From Parascedosporium putredinis (Eukaryota > Ascomycota > Sordariomycetes > Microascales > Microascaceae): a DNA stretch of 64,000 bases. Shown one piece after another: positions 1 through 12,281 of the stretch. A program made the position numbers and the translations under genes. Position 1 is the first letter of the stretch. Each line of letters opens with the position of its first letter. The notes beneath the pieces are model-generated. The model made no database searches. It was not told where the DNA came from and was given only the letters and a program-made list of their open reading frames with translations. The stretch spans positions 3,286,001-3,350,000 of the forward strand of contig CASHTG010000001.1 of NCBI GenBank assembly GCA_949357655.1. The letters are read 5' to 3'.

Positions 1-2745
1 TTGATACTTTTGGCGAATCTCGTCATATCCAGCAAAGCTGACCGAATTCTCGAGCCACTTGCCGAGGACGACGTCAAGGCCATTGTGGTCACCGATTTGG
101 GTTTGCCCGAGGAAATCAACAACATCGTGAGCGCCGACGAGAGATAGGCGGGCAAAGACGAGGATGAGAGACTGGATGAACGGGGCAGTCTGCGCGCTGC
201 CCAGACGAGTGGCCACGGCTCGCAGAAGTTGGGGCAGATACGGCCCCAGGCGTTCATGTCCCGCCTTCTCCACAAGTTCAGCAGCCAGGCCTCCAACCTC
301 GGAGGCCGAGTTATCCTCAATGGCTGCGCCGAGGAGCCGGTCAATAACGAGCAGACAGATATCCAAACCGCTCTGGCCCGACTCGTCCTGCCAGCCAAAC
401 ACCTGGTGGTGATCATGCATGAGCAGGTACTTCAATGACTCGGCGGCGGGTCGCAAGACTTCTCCCTCGACCGCTTCCATCAGCAGCCTCTTGAGTTTTG
501 GAAGAGTGGCGGCGATGAAGCCGGGGGAGAGGCTCAGTTCCGTGCTGAATCAGCACGACAAGAAGCTCTACAGCGACCTAAAGGGCAGATGATAAACGGT
601 TAGAAGCCTTCTAGGATGAAAGGGTACCCGGGTCATTGAGAGCAGGGGCGAGTGGATTAGTTCACGTCAACATACCGTAACCAAGGGGTCGTCTTGGGTG
701 AGGTTAGCCACGTCAAAGGCGGCAGTGAGGATGGGAAGTACTTTGGCGCTAAGAGCGGTATACGAGGTAGGGTCTGTCAGGTTTTGGACAATATCCTCAA
801 ACGCCTCGGTGACAATCATGGTGACTTGGAAGTTAGAGGCTCCGAGCCTGGCAAGGGTAAATAGGATGTCGACGGGCTGGACCTCGGCTGCCAACGCGAC
901 GCGGTGGTTGACATTGATGACGAGGCGAAGAGACTCGGCCAGCGTCACTAGAAGCTCATCAGCGTCTTCAAGCTCGTCTGGGTCCTTGTTCTGCATGTAC
1001 TGCGACATGGCGAGAATGATGGGAATCTGTTGCTCTGGAGTCACGCGCTTAGCGCGGACCAGGTGCTCGACAGCCTTGATGCAAGCAACCCGGACAACCT
1101 CGGCCTCCTCGCCGTTGATGCATTGGAGGATTCGCTCATTCAGAGTATCCGGGGTGGTGAAGGCCCGTGTTAGAGTGCCACCGACCAGATAGCCTCGGGC
1201 ACGCAGAAGCGGGCAGTCGGCCTGGTTGATGGAGAAATCTACAAGGCCGAGGTAGGCACGAGCTGTGGGTTCCGGAACATTCTTGCCCATGTCGTCAAAG
1301 TCGCTCGCAAGCATATTGAAGAGGTAAAGAGCGGCTTCCTGGCTCCTCCAATCAGAGGCAGAATCGCCGGTGAAGAGAGTCTGGGTGTATCCGAATAGAC
1401 CGTCGAGGGCCGCCTGGCTGTAGACCTCACCAAGTTTGATCAAAACGTCTCCGGCGGCAGTCCTAGAGGTATAGTTGGCTGAGGCGGAAGCTTCCTCGGC
1501 AAGGTATAGGGAGCAATCTATGTCCCACAGGCCTTCCTCTTCCTGAGTGATGCGGGAAAAGGCAACGAGGGTCTTCATAATCTCGGTCAGCCAAGGCGTT
1601 TCCTGGGCAGAAGGGTGAGCCTTGAGTTGGCCATCGAGTTGGGCGTGTACGGGCGGTGCTCGGAGGAATTGGTGAATGAGGTCAAGCTCCTCGAGGATGA
1701 GGAAATCCAACGAGTATGGAAGGCTGTCAATATCCTCCAGGCGGTCCTGGGCGTTGTCGTCGATGTAGAGCTCCCTGTGGGGGCCCTGCAGAGCGAGGAG
1801 TTCCTCCCAAACGGCACTAAAGTACTCAAGGGCCTGGTTGGCAATCAAGCCAGGAAGAACCACCCTCACCTTGAGGAGAGTCTTGAGAACTTGAAGCTTT
1901 AGCATGATCAGCCCATTCCACGACTGTGGCTGTTTCGAAGCGGTCACGGGCTCATTGGGAAGCCTGGCCTTGAGTGCTTGCAGGAAGAAAGGGCCCCATT
2001 CCTGGATAAGCTCGTCACCAAACGCCTTGACTTCTTTGGGATGTTCATCCTTGACAATTTCCAGGAGATCGAAGCACGAGCGGAATATGGACACGGAGAG
2101 CGATCGAATGGTGGGGGTTCGGTTTTCGTCGAGGGCAACGGCGGTCAAGGCCTTGACGATGTCGCGGGCCATGGAAAAGAATTGATCCTCGCTTAAACTG
2201 TCCTCGACGATATCGGCGATGGTGCGAAGCGCGCCATGAACTTGTGTATCGGTACCGGTCGTGATCATAGTAAGGAGACTGGGGATGAGATCGGGCCACT
2301 TGTCTGGGATATCGTGGATGGCCATTTTACCGAGAGCATAGCTATCAAGAACGAGAGCGCACCACGGATTAGCACAACTTTTTTTTGAAGAGAGGGGGCG
2401 ACGCGCCTACCTCGCAGCAATTTTGACCTTGCGGTTCTTTTCAGGGCTCAGGGTAAGCTCGAGCATGGTGCGCCTCAGCTGAGCCCTGGCCTCCTCCGAG
2501 ATCTCGACGACGGGCTCGCCATCCGCGCCGTCAGGATTCCAGTTGGCCTCGATGAAGAGGCGGAGAGAAGTGAGGGCCGCCTGGCGGACGGCGGTGTCTA
2601 CGGCGGCATGGGCAGCGACATTCGCGAGCGAGACGGGGAAGGCGGGGTTATCTTTGGCGTGGTTCAGGGCGAGTTCGGCCTGGTGGCGAACGGCCTGGTC
2701 GGAGGATTGGGTATTGGTGAGGACCTGAACGAGTTCGTCATCCAT
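1..2745 (-). CDS. kap114: Importin-beta family karyopherin, Kap114/importin-9 type (partial, 3' end beyond window)
   Basis: Nuclear import receptor that carries cargo such as histones and TBP through nuclear pores under Ran control (family knowledge). I start it at the ATG at 2745 (MDDELVQVL). Exon 1 (2745-2411) holds the importin-beta N-terminal HEAT region. Exon 2 (2341-676) carries long HEAT-like helices and opens with YALGKMAIHDIPDKWPDL, the typical Kap114/importin-9 segment. Exon 3 starts at 577 (VAVELLVVLIQHGTEPLP) and runs off the left edge. The segment APFIQSLILVFARL in the edge exon matches importin-9 more than other karyopherins. Introns have GTAGGC and GTATGT donors and TAG acceptors. 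Oddity: within exon 3 the frame breaks at the G run 523-527; two missing bases or one extra would join the C-terminal GFIAATLPKLKRLLMEA frame. Family call is firm; Kap114 rather than another importin is likely. Confidence 0.85.
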
Positions 2746-4135
2746 GGTGCCGGTCCTCAAATGGCAGGAGAGACTGGCGGCGAGGCTCTTGTGGTGCTGG
2801 GAGTGGGCGGCGGGTTGGGAGAGCAGAGTGGGTGGGATGTTCAGGTCAAAGTCGAGGGGCGAGAAAGGCGGGGAGAGTGGGCAAAAGTCGGCGCGTGTTG
2901 TCTCAGGCCCGTGAATTCAATTTTTGGTGGGGTCCGTGGTTGCTACTTATGTTGGATGGATTTGACACAAAAATGGCCCTCCCCCAACGCTCACACAACG
3001 CCCACACAGACCCAGACACCCAGACAGACATGGGCTCCGGCTCCTCCTTGCCATTCCTGACCCAGCCAGGGGTAGCTGGAATCATCAACAATTGCCATGG
3101 ACGCCACAGCACAGGCTGCGTGGGAGCAGAGCACCATTTCCCACCCATCATGGAACCCTGGAGCCATTGAGCTTGCACAATCGATCCATTGGAATTGGCT
3201 AGACAACGCCAGAAGGAATGAAGAGAAACATCAAGGGACCGCAGCAGTGGAATTTCCCCTTGGCGTGTTCGGAAATTGAGACAAGCATACAAGCATACGC
3301 AGGTCTGGTATCCGCACGTGCAGTGCAGCACAAGCACAATCACGGAGATAGAATGAATGACATCTCAGGCCATGCACTAAACCTCGCTTTGGTCCCAATT
3401 CAAGACGAAAACACCCTCTCCCGGCTATGGATGACGGCAGACGGGTTGACTGACTCTAGTCCTTCAGCACAAAGGGGAAAATAGTTACAGACTGGCCCTC
3501 CGCTGTCTCAAGACTGAAATAGTTAGCACGCGGTTTCGCTGGTGACGCCTGAATGCATTCATGTAGTCCAGGCATGCCGTCAAATAGCTTTGGTTCACTG
3601 TGTCTTGTATTTCATCATTATGGTATGCTTAATCCTATAGACAAACACTCCATCTTCTCCTCTTTCGACCCGTCTCTTCAAACTTGGCAGGCTGGCCAAC
3701 ACAACTTCATTCGAAAGATGTTGTGGAGGAATGAATGCACGTCGTATCGTGCTCCTCACGTGCCAGTCCTTTGTGAAAAGACTACATGTAGAGACTAGAG
3801 GGACCGAAACAGTTCCCAAACGCCTAGCGCAGAAATGCAAAACTAATCTTATCGAAATGGCCGCTTTTGCAATGGAACATTTGGAGGCTTTCCCTGACCG
3901 GGCATTACCAATTACCTCAACTTCTAAGCAAAGGAAACCAGATTGCACCGTAGGAACTCCATCAAATCAATATACTATACAATGATACAAGGCCAACTTG
4001 GCTCTCAGATGGCGGCATCGGGACTAGATGGGTGACCCAAGGCACAGGAGGGCAAGCGGTTATCGCTGGCCACATGTAGCACATTCGAGACTACATGTAA
4101 ATCCTTTTACGAGTAGGACGAAGCTTTTCGACGTG
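2746..4135. other. Intergenic, kap114 promoter side and 3' flank of the CCHC gene
   Basis: About 1.4 kb without a convincing gene. Open frames here are short, overlap on both strands and show no recognisable domain. It contains the sequence upstream of kap114 (from 2746) and the 3' flank of the CCHC gene. Two ACATGTA-type palindromic hexamer clusters lie near 3783 and 4073-4100. I see nothing else. Confidence 0.6.
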
Positions 4136-6373
4136 TTACCATCGGCGGCTGCAGTCCAAGTCAGTACAAGCTGATCTTAAGCTCAAGAAAGGAAAAAGAA
4201 CACACGGACGGGGGATTGGGATTGGGGAGGTTCAAAACTAACCCAAACGCAGAATTCATCTTCACTTGTCGGCGTTTCATCCGAGGCGCCGAATCAAGAC
4301 TCGAGCGCTTCTTCTCTTCACACTTTTTCGTCTCCAGCTCGGGCTTGTCCTTTTCCTCGTCCAATTCTGGGGAAATGCCAAGTAATTCATTTTCGAGAGA
4401 GTTCAGGTCCGACTCTACCGAGCCTTCACGTGCCCCTCCCGAGCGCCCTCCCTCTCCCGCTCCTCGAGGGCCTTCTTGAAGTTTTCGGCATGCTCCTCTA
4501 AAGCGGTGTGAGGCGTGGAGGGTGACCGACTCCGGTCGTTTCCCTCATATCTATGCTTGGGCCAGCCCCATTTCCATATTTGGGTCGGTAACTATCAATT
4601 GCAGGCCGATTCTCCTTCTGGTCGTGCGGTGCCAATAGTTTTGGTGACGTAGACTCCCGAGACGCTCGGTTGTCATCCTGTGAGGGCAGCTCTTGGCTAC
4701 TTTCAACCCCAGCCCCAGCCGGGCCGTGCTAGAGGGTTCTTCTGGATGCTTGGCCTCTGGCCTAGGGCCGTCTTTGGTCGTTTCCTCGAGAATGCGAGTG
4801 GGGCTACGGTCGATTGAGACTTTGTTGTCTTTATCCTTCAACCAAGCATTTGCTACTGGTAGGCTCAGGTTGATGGCGCCGTCGGCGTTGACGTTTCGTT
4901 GGACGGAAACCTTGGGAGGTTTGGGTGATGCCGGCTCTATGATAGTATTCGTAACTTGAAGTATTTTCGTAGGACGAGGCAACAGGGGTTCATCCTCTTT
5001 TGACTGGCTGCCTTCATCAGCAACCTCCCCTTCCTCGGAATCATCCCCGGCAGCCGATCCGCCGTCTACATTGTGGTCGGCAGAGTCCCGGGGTTTCTGG
5101 GGATTCCTGTAGGTAAAATCGTGCTAATGGCATCGTTCTTGGTAGGCGTCGGAGCAGAGAGCTTCGCTGTGGAGGCTTTGCTATCAGGAGCTTTTGATCC
5201 ATCCTTGGTCCTATGAGCGTGGTCGCCCTTCGTTCGTGGGCGGTTATGCTGAGGAGTCTCGTCCTTGTGTCCTTTTCGGGGTTTCCAGTTTTTATTTCGC
5301 TCCTTCCGCTGATTATGACCGAATACCCCGGTTACCTCAGCTGTGGGCCTTGGAGGGAGGACTCTTATTCCGGATCCGGGCCCAAAAGGGTGGCTTGGTC
5401 CTGGGCTGATTGAGCCTGTGACCACTGGGGGAGGTATAGGGTATGCGTGTGGCGGGGGCACTGACGGCTGAGGATGATAGGCCGGGCCAGGGAAGGGCGG
5501 ATGACTGGCAAAAGCAGGGGGTATGGCTCCCTAGAGGGGCCTGGAGGATAAGACACAGGGTAGAAGTGGCTCGGCCCTGGTCCCGCTACGTGCGGTGGAG
5601 GGGTGGGAAGCGATGGATGTGGAGGAAGAGCCCTTTGGGGTGGCGGGTACTGATGGGGCGCCGTATAGGGTTGTGCAGGGGGTGGGTGAGGGTGAGGATG
5701 GCCTTGGTGAGGTGCGCCTCCATAATACGGCGGTTGTGGCGGGAAGTAGGAGCCGGTCGGCGGTGCATTCGGGGGCTATTGAGAGGTGCTGCTGAGCCCG
5801 GTCGGAGATGATGTCCGCCATACGCGTCAGGGGTCCCATAAGGGTGACTATAGCTTGGCGCTCCATAAGGCGAACTTGTCGGGACAATATTCCCAGGCGG
5901 AGCAGAACCATGAGAAGAATGCGGGCCATAATAGCCGTGGGGTGACTGGGGCGTAGGTGACTGATGTCCGCCATAGCCATGATAGTGCGCACCCGGAGTA
6001 GGCGGCTGGTACGCCCCATATGGAGGCTGGGGTGTTGGAGGGCCACCGTAGGGTGAGGGATGGCCGTGGCCTCCATGAGGAGGACCGGGAGGAGGTCCGT
6101 ACTTGTTGATGACAGCACCCTTGTGCTTCTTGGATGAGTGCTTATCGGTAGAACGCGAGCCATCTTCAGATTTTCTCTTGCGAAGGCCGCTGTTGGGCAT
6201 GTCAGAAAAAGAAACCTGAGGAGAGGGGAAGCGGAAAAGGGGAGAGGGGCTCGTAGATATGATTAGACATACGCAGGGATTTTCCGAGTTGGCTCATAGC
6301 AGTCAATGGTCCAATGGCCCTCTGCGCCACAGTTTTTGCAACTGGGCTGTTTAGACGTGCCTCCGCTCGACAT
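4136..6373 (-). CDS. CCHC zinc-knuckle protein with Pro/Gly/Tyr-rich central region
   Basis: Probable RNA-binding or RNA-processing protein of about 690 residues; no precise function assigned. Exon 1 (6373-6273) encodes MSSGGTSKQ and then a zinc knuckle, CKNCGAEGHWTIDC, at about residues 12-25, followed by RKIPA. Exon 2 (6189-4243) continues GLRKRKSEDG, then a long low-complexity stretch rich in YGG, PPT and HGH, then a charged region (EEHAENFKKALEERERE, LENELLGISPELDEEKD). A 13-nt last exon (4148-4136) completes the C-terminus NSAFGRRW. Exon 2 can be read through only by changing frame at about six sites, each explained by one missing base: 5771-5775, 5529-5531, about 5115-5121, 4721-4723, 4566-4569 and 4433-4436. 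The zinc knuckle, the joined basic segment and the RRW end all support a real gene with sequence errors, not a pseudogene. Confidence 0.75.
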
Positions 6374-9300
6374 CTTGACACAGCAAGAGCAGCCAATGGC
6401 TGGAGCAGGATGGCGGATGATTGAAAGAGACGGGTGGAGAGGAGAGCCAGTAAACAGAAATGACGGGATAGTAAAAGCGGCTTATAGGGGAAAAGGGTAG
6501 GTGGCGATGTGCTAAGATGAAGCGTCCATGACGAGGAACAGAGGATGAGGACGCGGGGTGTGGTGAAATGTGGGTGGAGTTGCCCGTTGATGTCAAGATC
6601 AAGCTCTAGCGACCTTGGTTACCCCTTGGATGGTGGTGGGAAGGGGGCGCCTTCCAAAATAAAGCGCAGCGAGAGGATAAAGGGGATGGGAAGAGGGTGG
6701 TTTTAAGGGAAAAAGAGGTCACTAATAAGACCGAAGCGATGATACGGTGGTGGTAGGCCACTGCAGAGATGACAGTCAAGCATTGGAGTCCCGAAGGTTG
6801 ATGATAAAAGGGGTTCGCGGAAGGTTGAAAACATGCACGGTAAGGATCTGGTATCAGTCCACCCGAACTTTCATCAAGGATTTAGCAGCAACGTCTTAGA
6901 CCTGACGCGCAGAGACGACGCTGAGAGACCGCTTCCGGCGAGACGTAGAGCAAGCCAGCTAGCCAGGGCTGCCTTGGGAGGTTAGCACTCCTACTTCTGG
7001 GATGACGCGTCTGAATCTCAGCAAGGAGGCCCCCGAGTACGCAAGAAACCGTCGAACCTGGGAAAGTTTTCGCGTGTGAAGGTCATGGGCACTGGGATCT
7101 TGTTCTACTCACGTACTCAACATACGCCTGCGGGCAGAGCTTGGATGAAGAAACGATGCCTCCGCTACTCCACCTTGAGAATGTAATGACCGGGGATCAT
7201 GAGCACAAGCGGGATTAGGATCTGAAGATTCCGGGTTAGAGAGAGTATCCCACCCGATAGCTTCAATCCGGAATCGGAACACCACAAGAGGGGCCCTGGG
7301 GCGCGAAGTGGATGATGGAAGCACAGAGAGGATGATGCCCCACAAATAAGCAGTATTTCGTCCACAAGGCAAAACGGGTCATGGGCCGAGGGCGACGGTT
7401 TCACGATGGCTTAGTCCCAACCTTAGCCGTGTGCTGGTCGGTTATTCTACGCCGTGACTGGAATCATGGCTGTTATCTGCTGTTCGATATGGCCTCTGAG
7501 TGAGGCTTGGGGCGAGAGGGATGGATGTGGATGAGTCGAAAATTGGGGGTGAGGCGCTGCGCTGTGCTGACAGCGAAGGTTCGCCTGGTCCGGCTAATAA
7601 TCGGTAGATATGTTTGCACAATCACAGGCCTCACCTGACAGGAAAGAGCAAAGGAGGCCAAGTGCTGCGAGGTTTGGTCGCGTCCACTCTCCTCTCGACA
7701 GAGAATGTCGTCTGAACCTTGGTGACGGCTGACCTTGGGATGAAGGGGGTTCACTCCATCATGACACGCACGTTTGGCTACGGCATTGGGTGCATAGGGA
7801 GGCCGGGTATAGCTCCACAGTGGTACTGAGGGCATTCCGGGCACAAGAGATGGATAGGGCTCAGGGAGACATGATGTAGACAAGATCAAAGTCTGCGTCA
7901 CGGTAGGGAGTTCTAAATACGTCGAGTTTCTCTTCAAATCATTGGACATATCGAGATGTCTATTAATATAGAGCGCGCGTTCATAGTCCTTGACAGGAAC
8001 ACGTGGAAGTGGATAAGGGCAAGGCAAAAATGAAGCCACCAAGTCTCCGGTGCTTGGATATCTCTTCGAAAGGCTCTGTGTTTCACAAGTCTTAACTGAT
8101 GGGGACGAAGATCGGGCAGGAAGAGCCAACATGACTCTGCGATAGAACGCTTGGGAATGAAGATTCCGGAGAGCGGGGAGTAGTAAGAATATATTGATGG
8201 GCATACAACATGGGCGTTTCTTTGACAGGGAAACAAACAGGGGGAGGTGATCCTGAATGACTATGAAGATAAGGAAGAGAGAATGGAGAGACGGATGTAT
8301 CAATCGTGGGCGCTCCGAGGGAGCGAGGAGGCGATGACCACAAAGGGGAAATGTCCTGGGCTTAACGTAGCAGAGCCCAGGAAAGGATCTGCCTGAGTCG
8401 CAAAGAAGAGGTACGGCTGTTCACCGGAATCCCCAGGGCGAGAATATGTTGCAATATAGCATTGGAAAGGTTTCAAAGAAAGGGAGCGCAGAGCGGGGAG
8501 CTGGAAGGGGAAGCGGGCCAAGGATGGAGATGAAAAATGGAGGGTGGTGTTTGGAGGAACTGATGAGACCAAGGTGCTTCGAAGTGTCCCGAGTTCGTTA
8601 GTGAGTATTATGGGGGAACATTGATCGAACGTTTATGTCAGCAGCTTGCCGCCCACAATCCCCTATATGCCTTAGCCGGCCTAGCCTATCAGTGCTCAGA
8701 ACACGCAAATAGTGATCCAACACTGCTTGTCAGAGGGTCTCAGCAGTGCTGTTTGTCTGACAGCAAGAGTCTTGATCAGTGCTATTGGTACGTTCTTGAC
8801 ACCTGAATATCTCCGTTCTCGGACCAGTGACCAACCCAGCCAAGATTCCGCTCTCCTAAAGAGCTTTTTCAGGACCTAATGCCGAAATATCTACTTGGAG
8901 CTACGTTCATAGGTTTTGTGTCTTGATTTATCGATTTTTATTCTCTACAGTTTGAAATGGTGTGTATTTCCGAGGCGCAAGTCCCAAGAGTTTGTTGCAA
9001 CGCTTGTTGTCCTGGTGTGTAGCCTTATGAGGGGTGGTGCTAAATGGGGTTGACGGAACTTGACAAATTGATTCACTCTTTGCGTTGACTGTGGACCAGC
9101 CAATGCAATTGATGGCGGGTGCACGGCTTTAGCGTGAAGAGAGGTCCTGCGTCAGCCACGGAGCAAGCTTTCAAATCAGTCAAGGTGACCCCCCAAAAAG
9201 GCTATCTCTCTCTCCCTCCCATCGCGTCACATAATCAAAAATATTTCCGGCAACCAGATCCCCGCCATCACGCTTCCTCGAGGACGAGAACTAGGCTCTC

Positions 9301-9527
9301 ATTGCGCCCTGCCCCATGCGACTCTAAGTTTCGAACATGTTGGTGAAACTTTACCCACCACCAGCGTCTCTGAGCATCGACTTTGCACCTAGTGGAAGTC
9401 GGCGAAGGTAGGAGTGAGCGCGGCTACCAATCTACCCACGTCTACCGCGTTTGATAGCGCTCCCAGCCTTAGCCAGAGCATATTTTGCGAAACGACACCC
9501 ATCTATACCTTCACATAGTCCCTGAAG
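6374..9527. other. 3.2 kb divergent intergenic region between the CCHC gene and ppg1
   Basis: Shared upstream region of two divergently transcribed genes. An uninterrupted 276-codon reading frame lies on the minus strand at 7473-8303, but it shows no domain, no homopolymer-type breaks and no compositional bias typical of the neighbouring exons. I treat it as chance or as part of a non-coding transcript. Nothing else is supportable. Confidence 0.5.
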
Positions 9528-10729
9528 ATGCCCAGTCTACCAGGTTTGTTTCCTGTCGCACCCCCATCGTCTCCCATCCCTGCCACGCATGACAGCGACA
9601 GCGCTGACCTGCGGCTCCTCACCAGCATCCGTTGATCTGGACGAATGCATATCTCGTCTATATAAGAAGGAGCTCCTGGCCGAGTCCGTTATAGAGGCAA
9701 TATGCGCGAAAACCAAAGAGCTTCTGATGCGAGAAAGCAATGTGATTCATGTCCAAGCGCCTATTACCGTCGTCGGTGATATTCACGGCCAGTTCTATGA
9801 CCTTATAGAAATCTTCAGGATCGGTGGCCGCTGCCCCGACACCAACTATCTATTTCTCGGTAAGTTCAAAGCCCTCCCCGGTAGCAGAATTGGCGCCGAC
9901 GATTACTTTTCCTCTCTTTCTAACTTGCGACGCCTTTGACATTAGGCGACTACGTTGACCGTGGAATGTTTAGCGTCGAGACGATCTCTCTCCTTGTGTG
10001 CCTAAAACTTCGATACCCGAGTCGCGTGCATCTAATCCGAGGAAATCACGAGTCCCGTGGAGTTACCCAATCGTATGGATTTTACACGGAATGCTCGCGA
10101 AAGTACGGAAATGCCAATGTATGGCACTACTTCACAGACATGTTTGACTTCTTGACGCTGAGCGTTGTCATCAATGACCAAATCTTCTGCGTGCATGGGG
10201 GTAAGTGCCGTTTCCTCCTTGGCAATTCTTGCTCATGCTGTCAATCAGAGCTGACTATTACGTCCTAAACAGGCCTGTCCCCCTCAATACACTCGATCGA
10301 CCAAATAAAGATTATCGACCGTTTCCGCGAGATCCCCCACGAAGGGCCTATGGCTGATCTCGTTTGGTCCGATCCTGACCCGGATCGTGACGAATTCTCC
10401 CTATCACCCGCGGCGCAGGCTACACGTTTGGGGCACAAGTTGTGAAGAAATTCCTCGCCGTCAATAATATGTCACACATTCTTCGGGCACATCAGCTCTG
10501 CCAAGAGGGATATCAAGTACTCTACGATGATCAGCTTAGTACCGTGTGGAGTGCGCCCAACTACTGCTACCGGTGCGGCAACATGGCGAGTGTGTTGGAG
10601 GTCAGCGACACCGGAGAACGCTTCTTCAATGTTTTCGCAGCTGCGCCTGAGAACGACCTGCACAAAGACCTTTATCTTGGCGGCGACAAATCCGCTGATG
10701 GAAACGCACTCCCTGACTACTTCCTCTGA
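9528..10729 (+). CDS. ppg1: PP2A-like serine/threonine phosphatase catalytic subunit, Ppg1 type
   Basis: Metallo-dependent Ser/Thr phosphatase of the PP2A/PP4/PP6 branch, with two metal ions at the active site. Exons: 9528-9543 (a 16-nt first exon, MPSLP), 9626-9859, 9946-10200 and 10273-10729. All phosphoesterase motifs are present: GDIHGQ, GDYVDRG, RGNHESR and the HGG metal/catalytic histidine region, then SAPNYCYRCGN and a C-terminal DYFL like that of PP2A-type enzymes. The N-terminal LDECISRLYKKELLAE and the overall pattern fit fungal Ppg1 better than PP4 or PP6. One C is missing in the run 10407-10409: with it restored the frame reads through the family motif SPRGAGYTFG, without it the frame is lost. 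Introns have GTTTGT, GTAAGT and GTAAGT donors. An essential-type conserved enzyme broken at a single C run argues for a sequencing deletion. Confidence 0.93.
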
Positions 10730-11289
10730 TTCGCATAGCTGTTTGTCATAGTAGCTGGATATTTTATCGTTATACTAATTGCATGATGCATGGCGCATGA
10801 GGACCCTCGACGCCTCCAATTGAACAATCTTTTTTTTTTTTCAACCAGATTTATCACCATCCTCTTTCGTCGTTAGGGGCTGTTGCGCCGCCATAACGCA
10901 AGGAAGCATGCGTGTGGAGTCACCCGCCTGCCTGTGCCTGTCTCGAGATCGAAGTCAACGTGTGTCTGATCTTGAAGTATATTGTTTAATGGAAAGGCCC
11001 AATCGTAATCATAAATAGCAACGCTGCAGGGCGAGGGGATCCCTTGCATCCGGCATATTGCTTCTTTTTTTTGTTTGTCTTCTCCGTGCCTCTGGTATCT
11101 CTCTACACCCGTTCCTAGTTCCTAGCCACCGTAGTGGAATAGATTCACATTTCCTTTCCTTCACCCACGTAGCGTATTGGTTTTGGTTTTTCTTTTTCCT
11201 GTCTGTCTCTCTCCTTTCCGGGGGTGCGGGCGTGTGCGAATGCGTGTGTTTTGGTGTTCGGGGAAATATGGGGCGAATTGTTGGACTGA
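10730..11289. other. Convergent 3' intergenic region between ppg1 and Rho GDI
   Basis: About 560 bp between two convergent 3' ends. Contains T-rich stretches (10830-10840, 11062-11072, 11190-11200) suitable for 3' UTR and polyadenylation signals on either strand. No gene seen. Confidence 0.6.
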
Positions 11290-12281
11290 TTACCAGTCCT
11301 TGGAGATGTCGAAGCTCCATTCGAACTCGAGATGCTTCTTCTTGTCGTCGTCGACGAAAGTTGAAACAGCGTTGTAGTGGCCACGGGCGAGCATTCCGCT
11401 CGGAGCATCTTCTTCGGTGACTATAAGTGTTCACACGCACGTGGTTAGTAAACTACAATACCCCAATGTGCCGCTTCTTTCCATTCAATTATGTTCTGGG
11501 GAGTAGCCCGTGGGGTATGCTTACATCGCTTCTCGTACACTCGCTGCTTGTCGGTGTTGGGGGCGTAGCTTCCTATATCGTGAGTAAGCAACGCTGGTCT
11601 TGGCCTCAGGCATTTGGGAGAGGGAAGACCTTGACGTACAATCATTTCAGAGTCCTTGCTAACCCTGATGCCCTTCCGCTTCACGACCTGGACGTAGTGG
11701 AGGCCGCTAAGGATCTCATGCTGGACCTTGAACGTGGCAACCATGGTGAACTTGGCACCCTCCTTAATCTTGAAGGGCTTGTCCTTGAGTGCGAGCTCAC
11801 TCCCGGCCTTGGAGAGGTCGATGCGTACGGGATCGCGGCCGGGACTCTCCATAGTCAGGGCGAGGATGATGCACACTCGAGAGTCCTTGGGGTCGGAAAG
11901 GTCGGTGCCGCCACCGAGGCCGAGTGACTCCTTGTATCGCTGGAGGGATTCGTCATTGGAGTCTGCAAGTCGGGTTAGCAGGAAAGGGTGGGTTATTTAG
12001 ATCAGGGCGGATAGGCCCTTCGTCGAGCAGCAACGCGGTGATGGGGATAGAAAACAGGCGGGGTAGCTCTTGGGTCCAATCCCCCAAATCTACCAGTGTG
12101 GATTGGTGCTGGACAGCAAAAGAGCCATGGTTCAAGGGAACCCCAAGATGACTATAGATAGACTGAACAAAACAAAAGCTGGCATACCCATATTCTGGTA
12201 GTCTGCGAGACTCTGCTTTGGCTGGGTGAGCTTGTAGCCCTGAGTCTCCTCGGGCATGGTCTCGTCATCGTGGGATGCCAT
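11290..12281 (-). CDS. Rho GDP-dissociation inhibitor
   Basis: Cytosolic chaperone that extracts prenylated Rho GTPases (Rho1, Cdc42 and others) from membranes and keeps them GDP-bound. Exons: 12281-12188, 11962-11640, 11572-11525 and 11420-11290. The protein (about 197 residues) has an acidic N-terminal arm (MASHDDETMPEETQGYK), the helical ESLQRYKESLGLG segment, and an immunoglobulin-like domain with ALTMESPGRDP, HYVQVVKRKGIRVSKDSEM, GSYAPNTDK, EDAPSGMLARGHYN and the terminal FEWSFDISKDW. Every segment matches the family in order. Oddity: at the exon 2/exon 3 junction the donor GTACGT (11639) and acceptor ATAG (11573) leave the frame one base short of the expected M-I-G-S-Y; one missing base at 11572-11573 would repair it. 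Convergent with ppg1, divergent from the Bqt4-like gene. Confidence 0.92.

Noticed and set aside
7473..8303. 276-codon open frame on the minus strand between the CCHC gene and ppg1
   Set aside because: No domain, coiled coil or family motif; composition is like translated non-coding DNA. It also lacks the homopolymer frame breaks that affect nearly all real long exons here, but that alone is not decisive.
10407..10410. Programmed ribosomal frameshifting in ppg1 (and in other broken genes)
   Set aside because: Sites lack slippery heptamers plus downstream structure, occur in many unrelated genes, and nearly all need the same kind of change (one missing base), which fits sequencing deletions.
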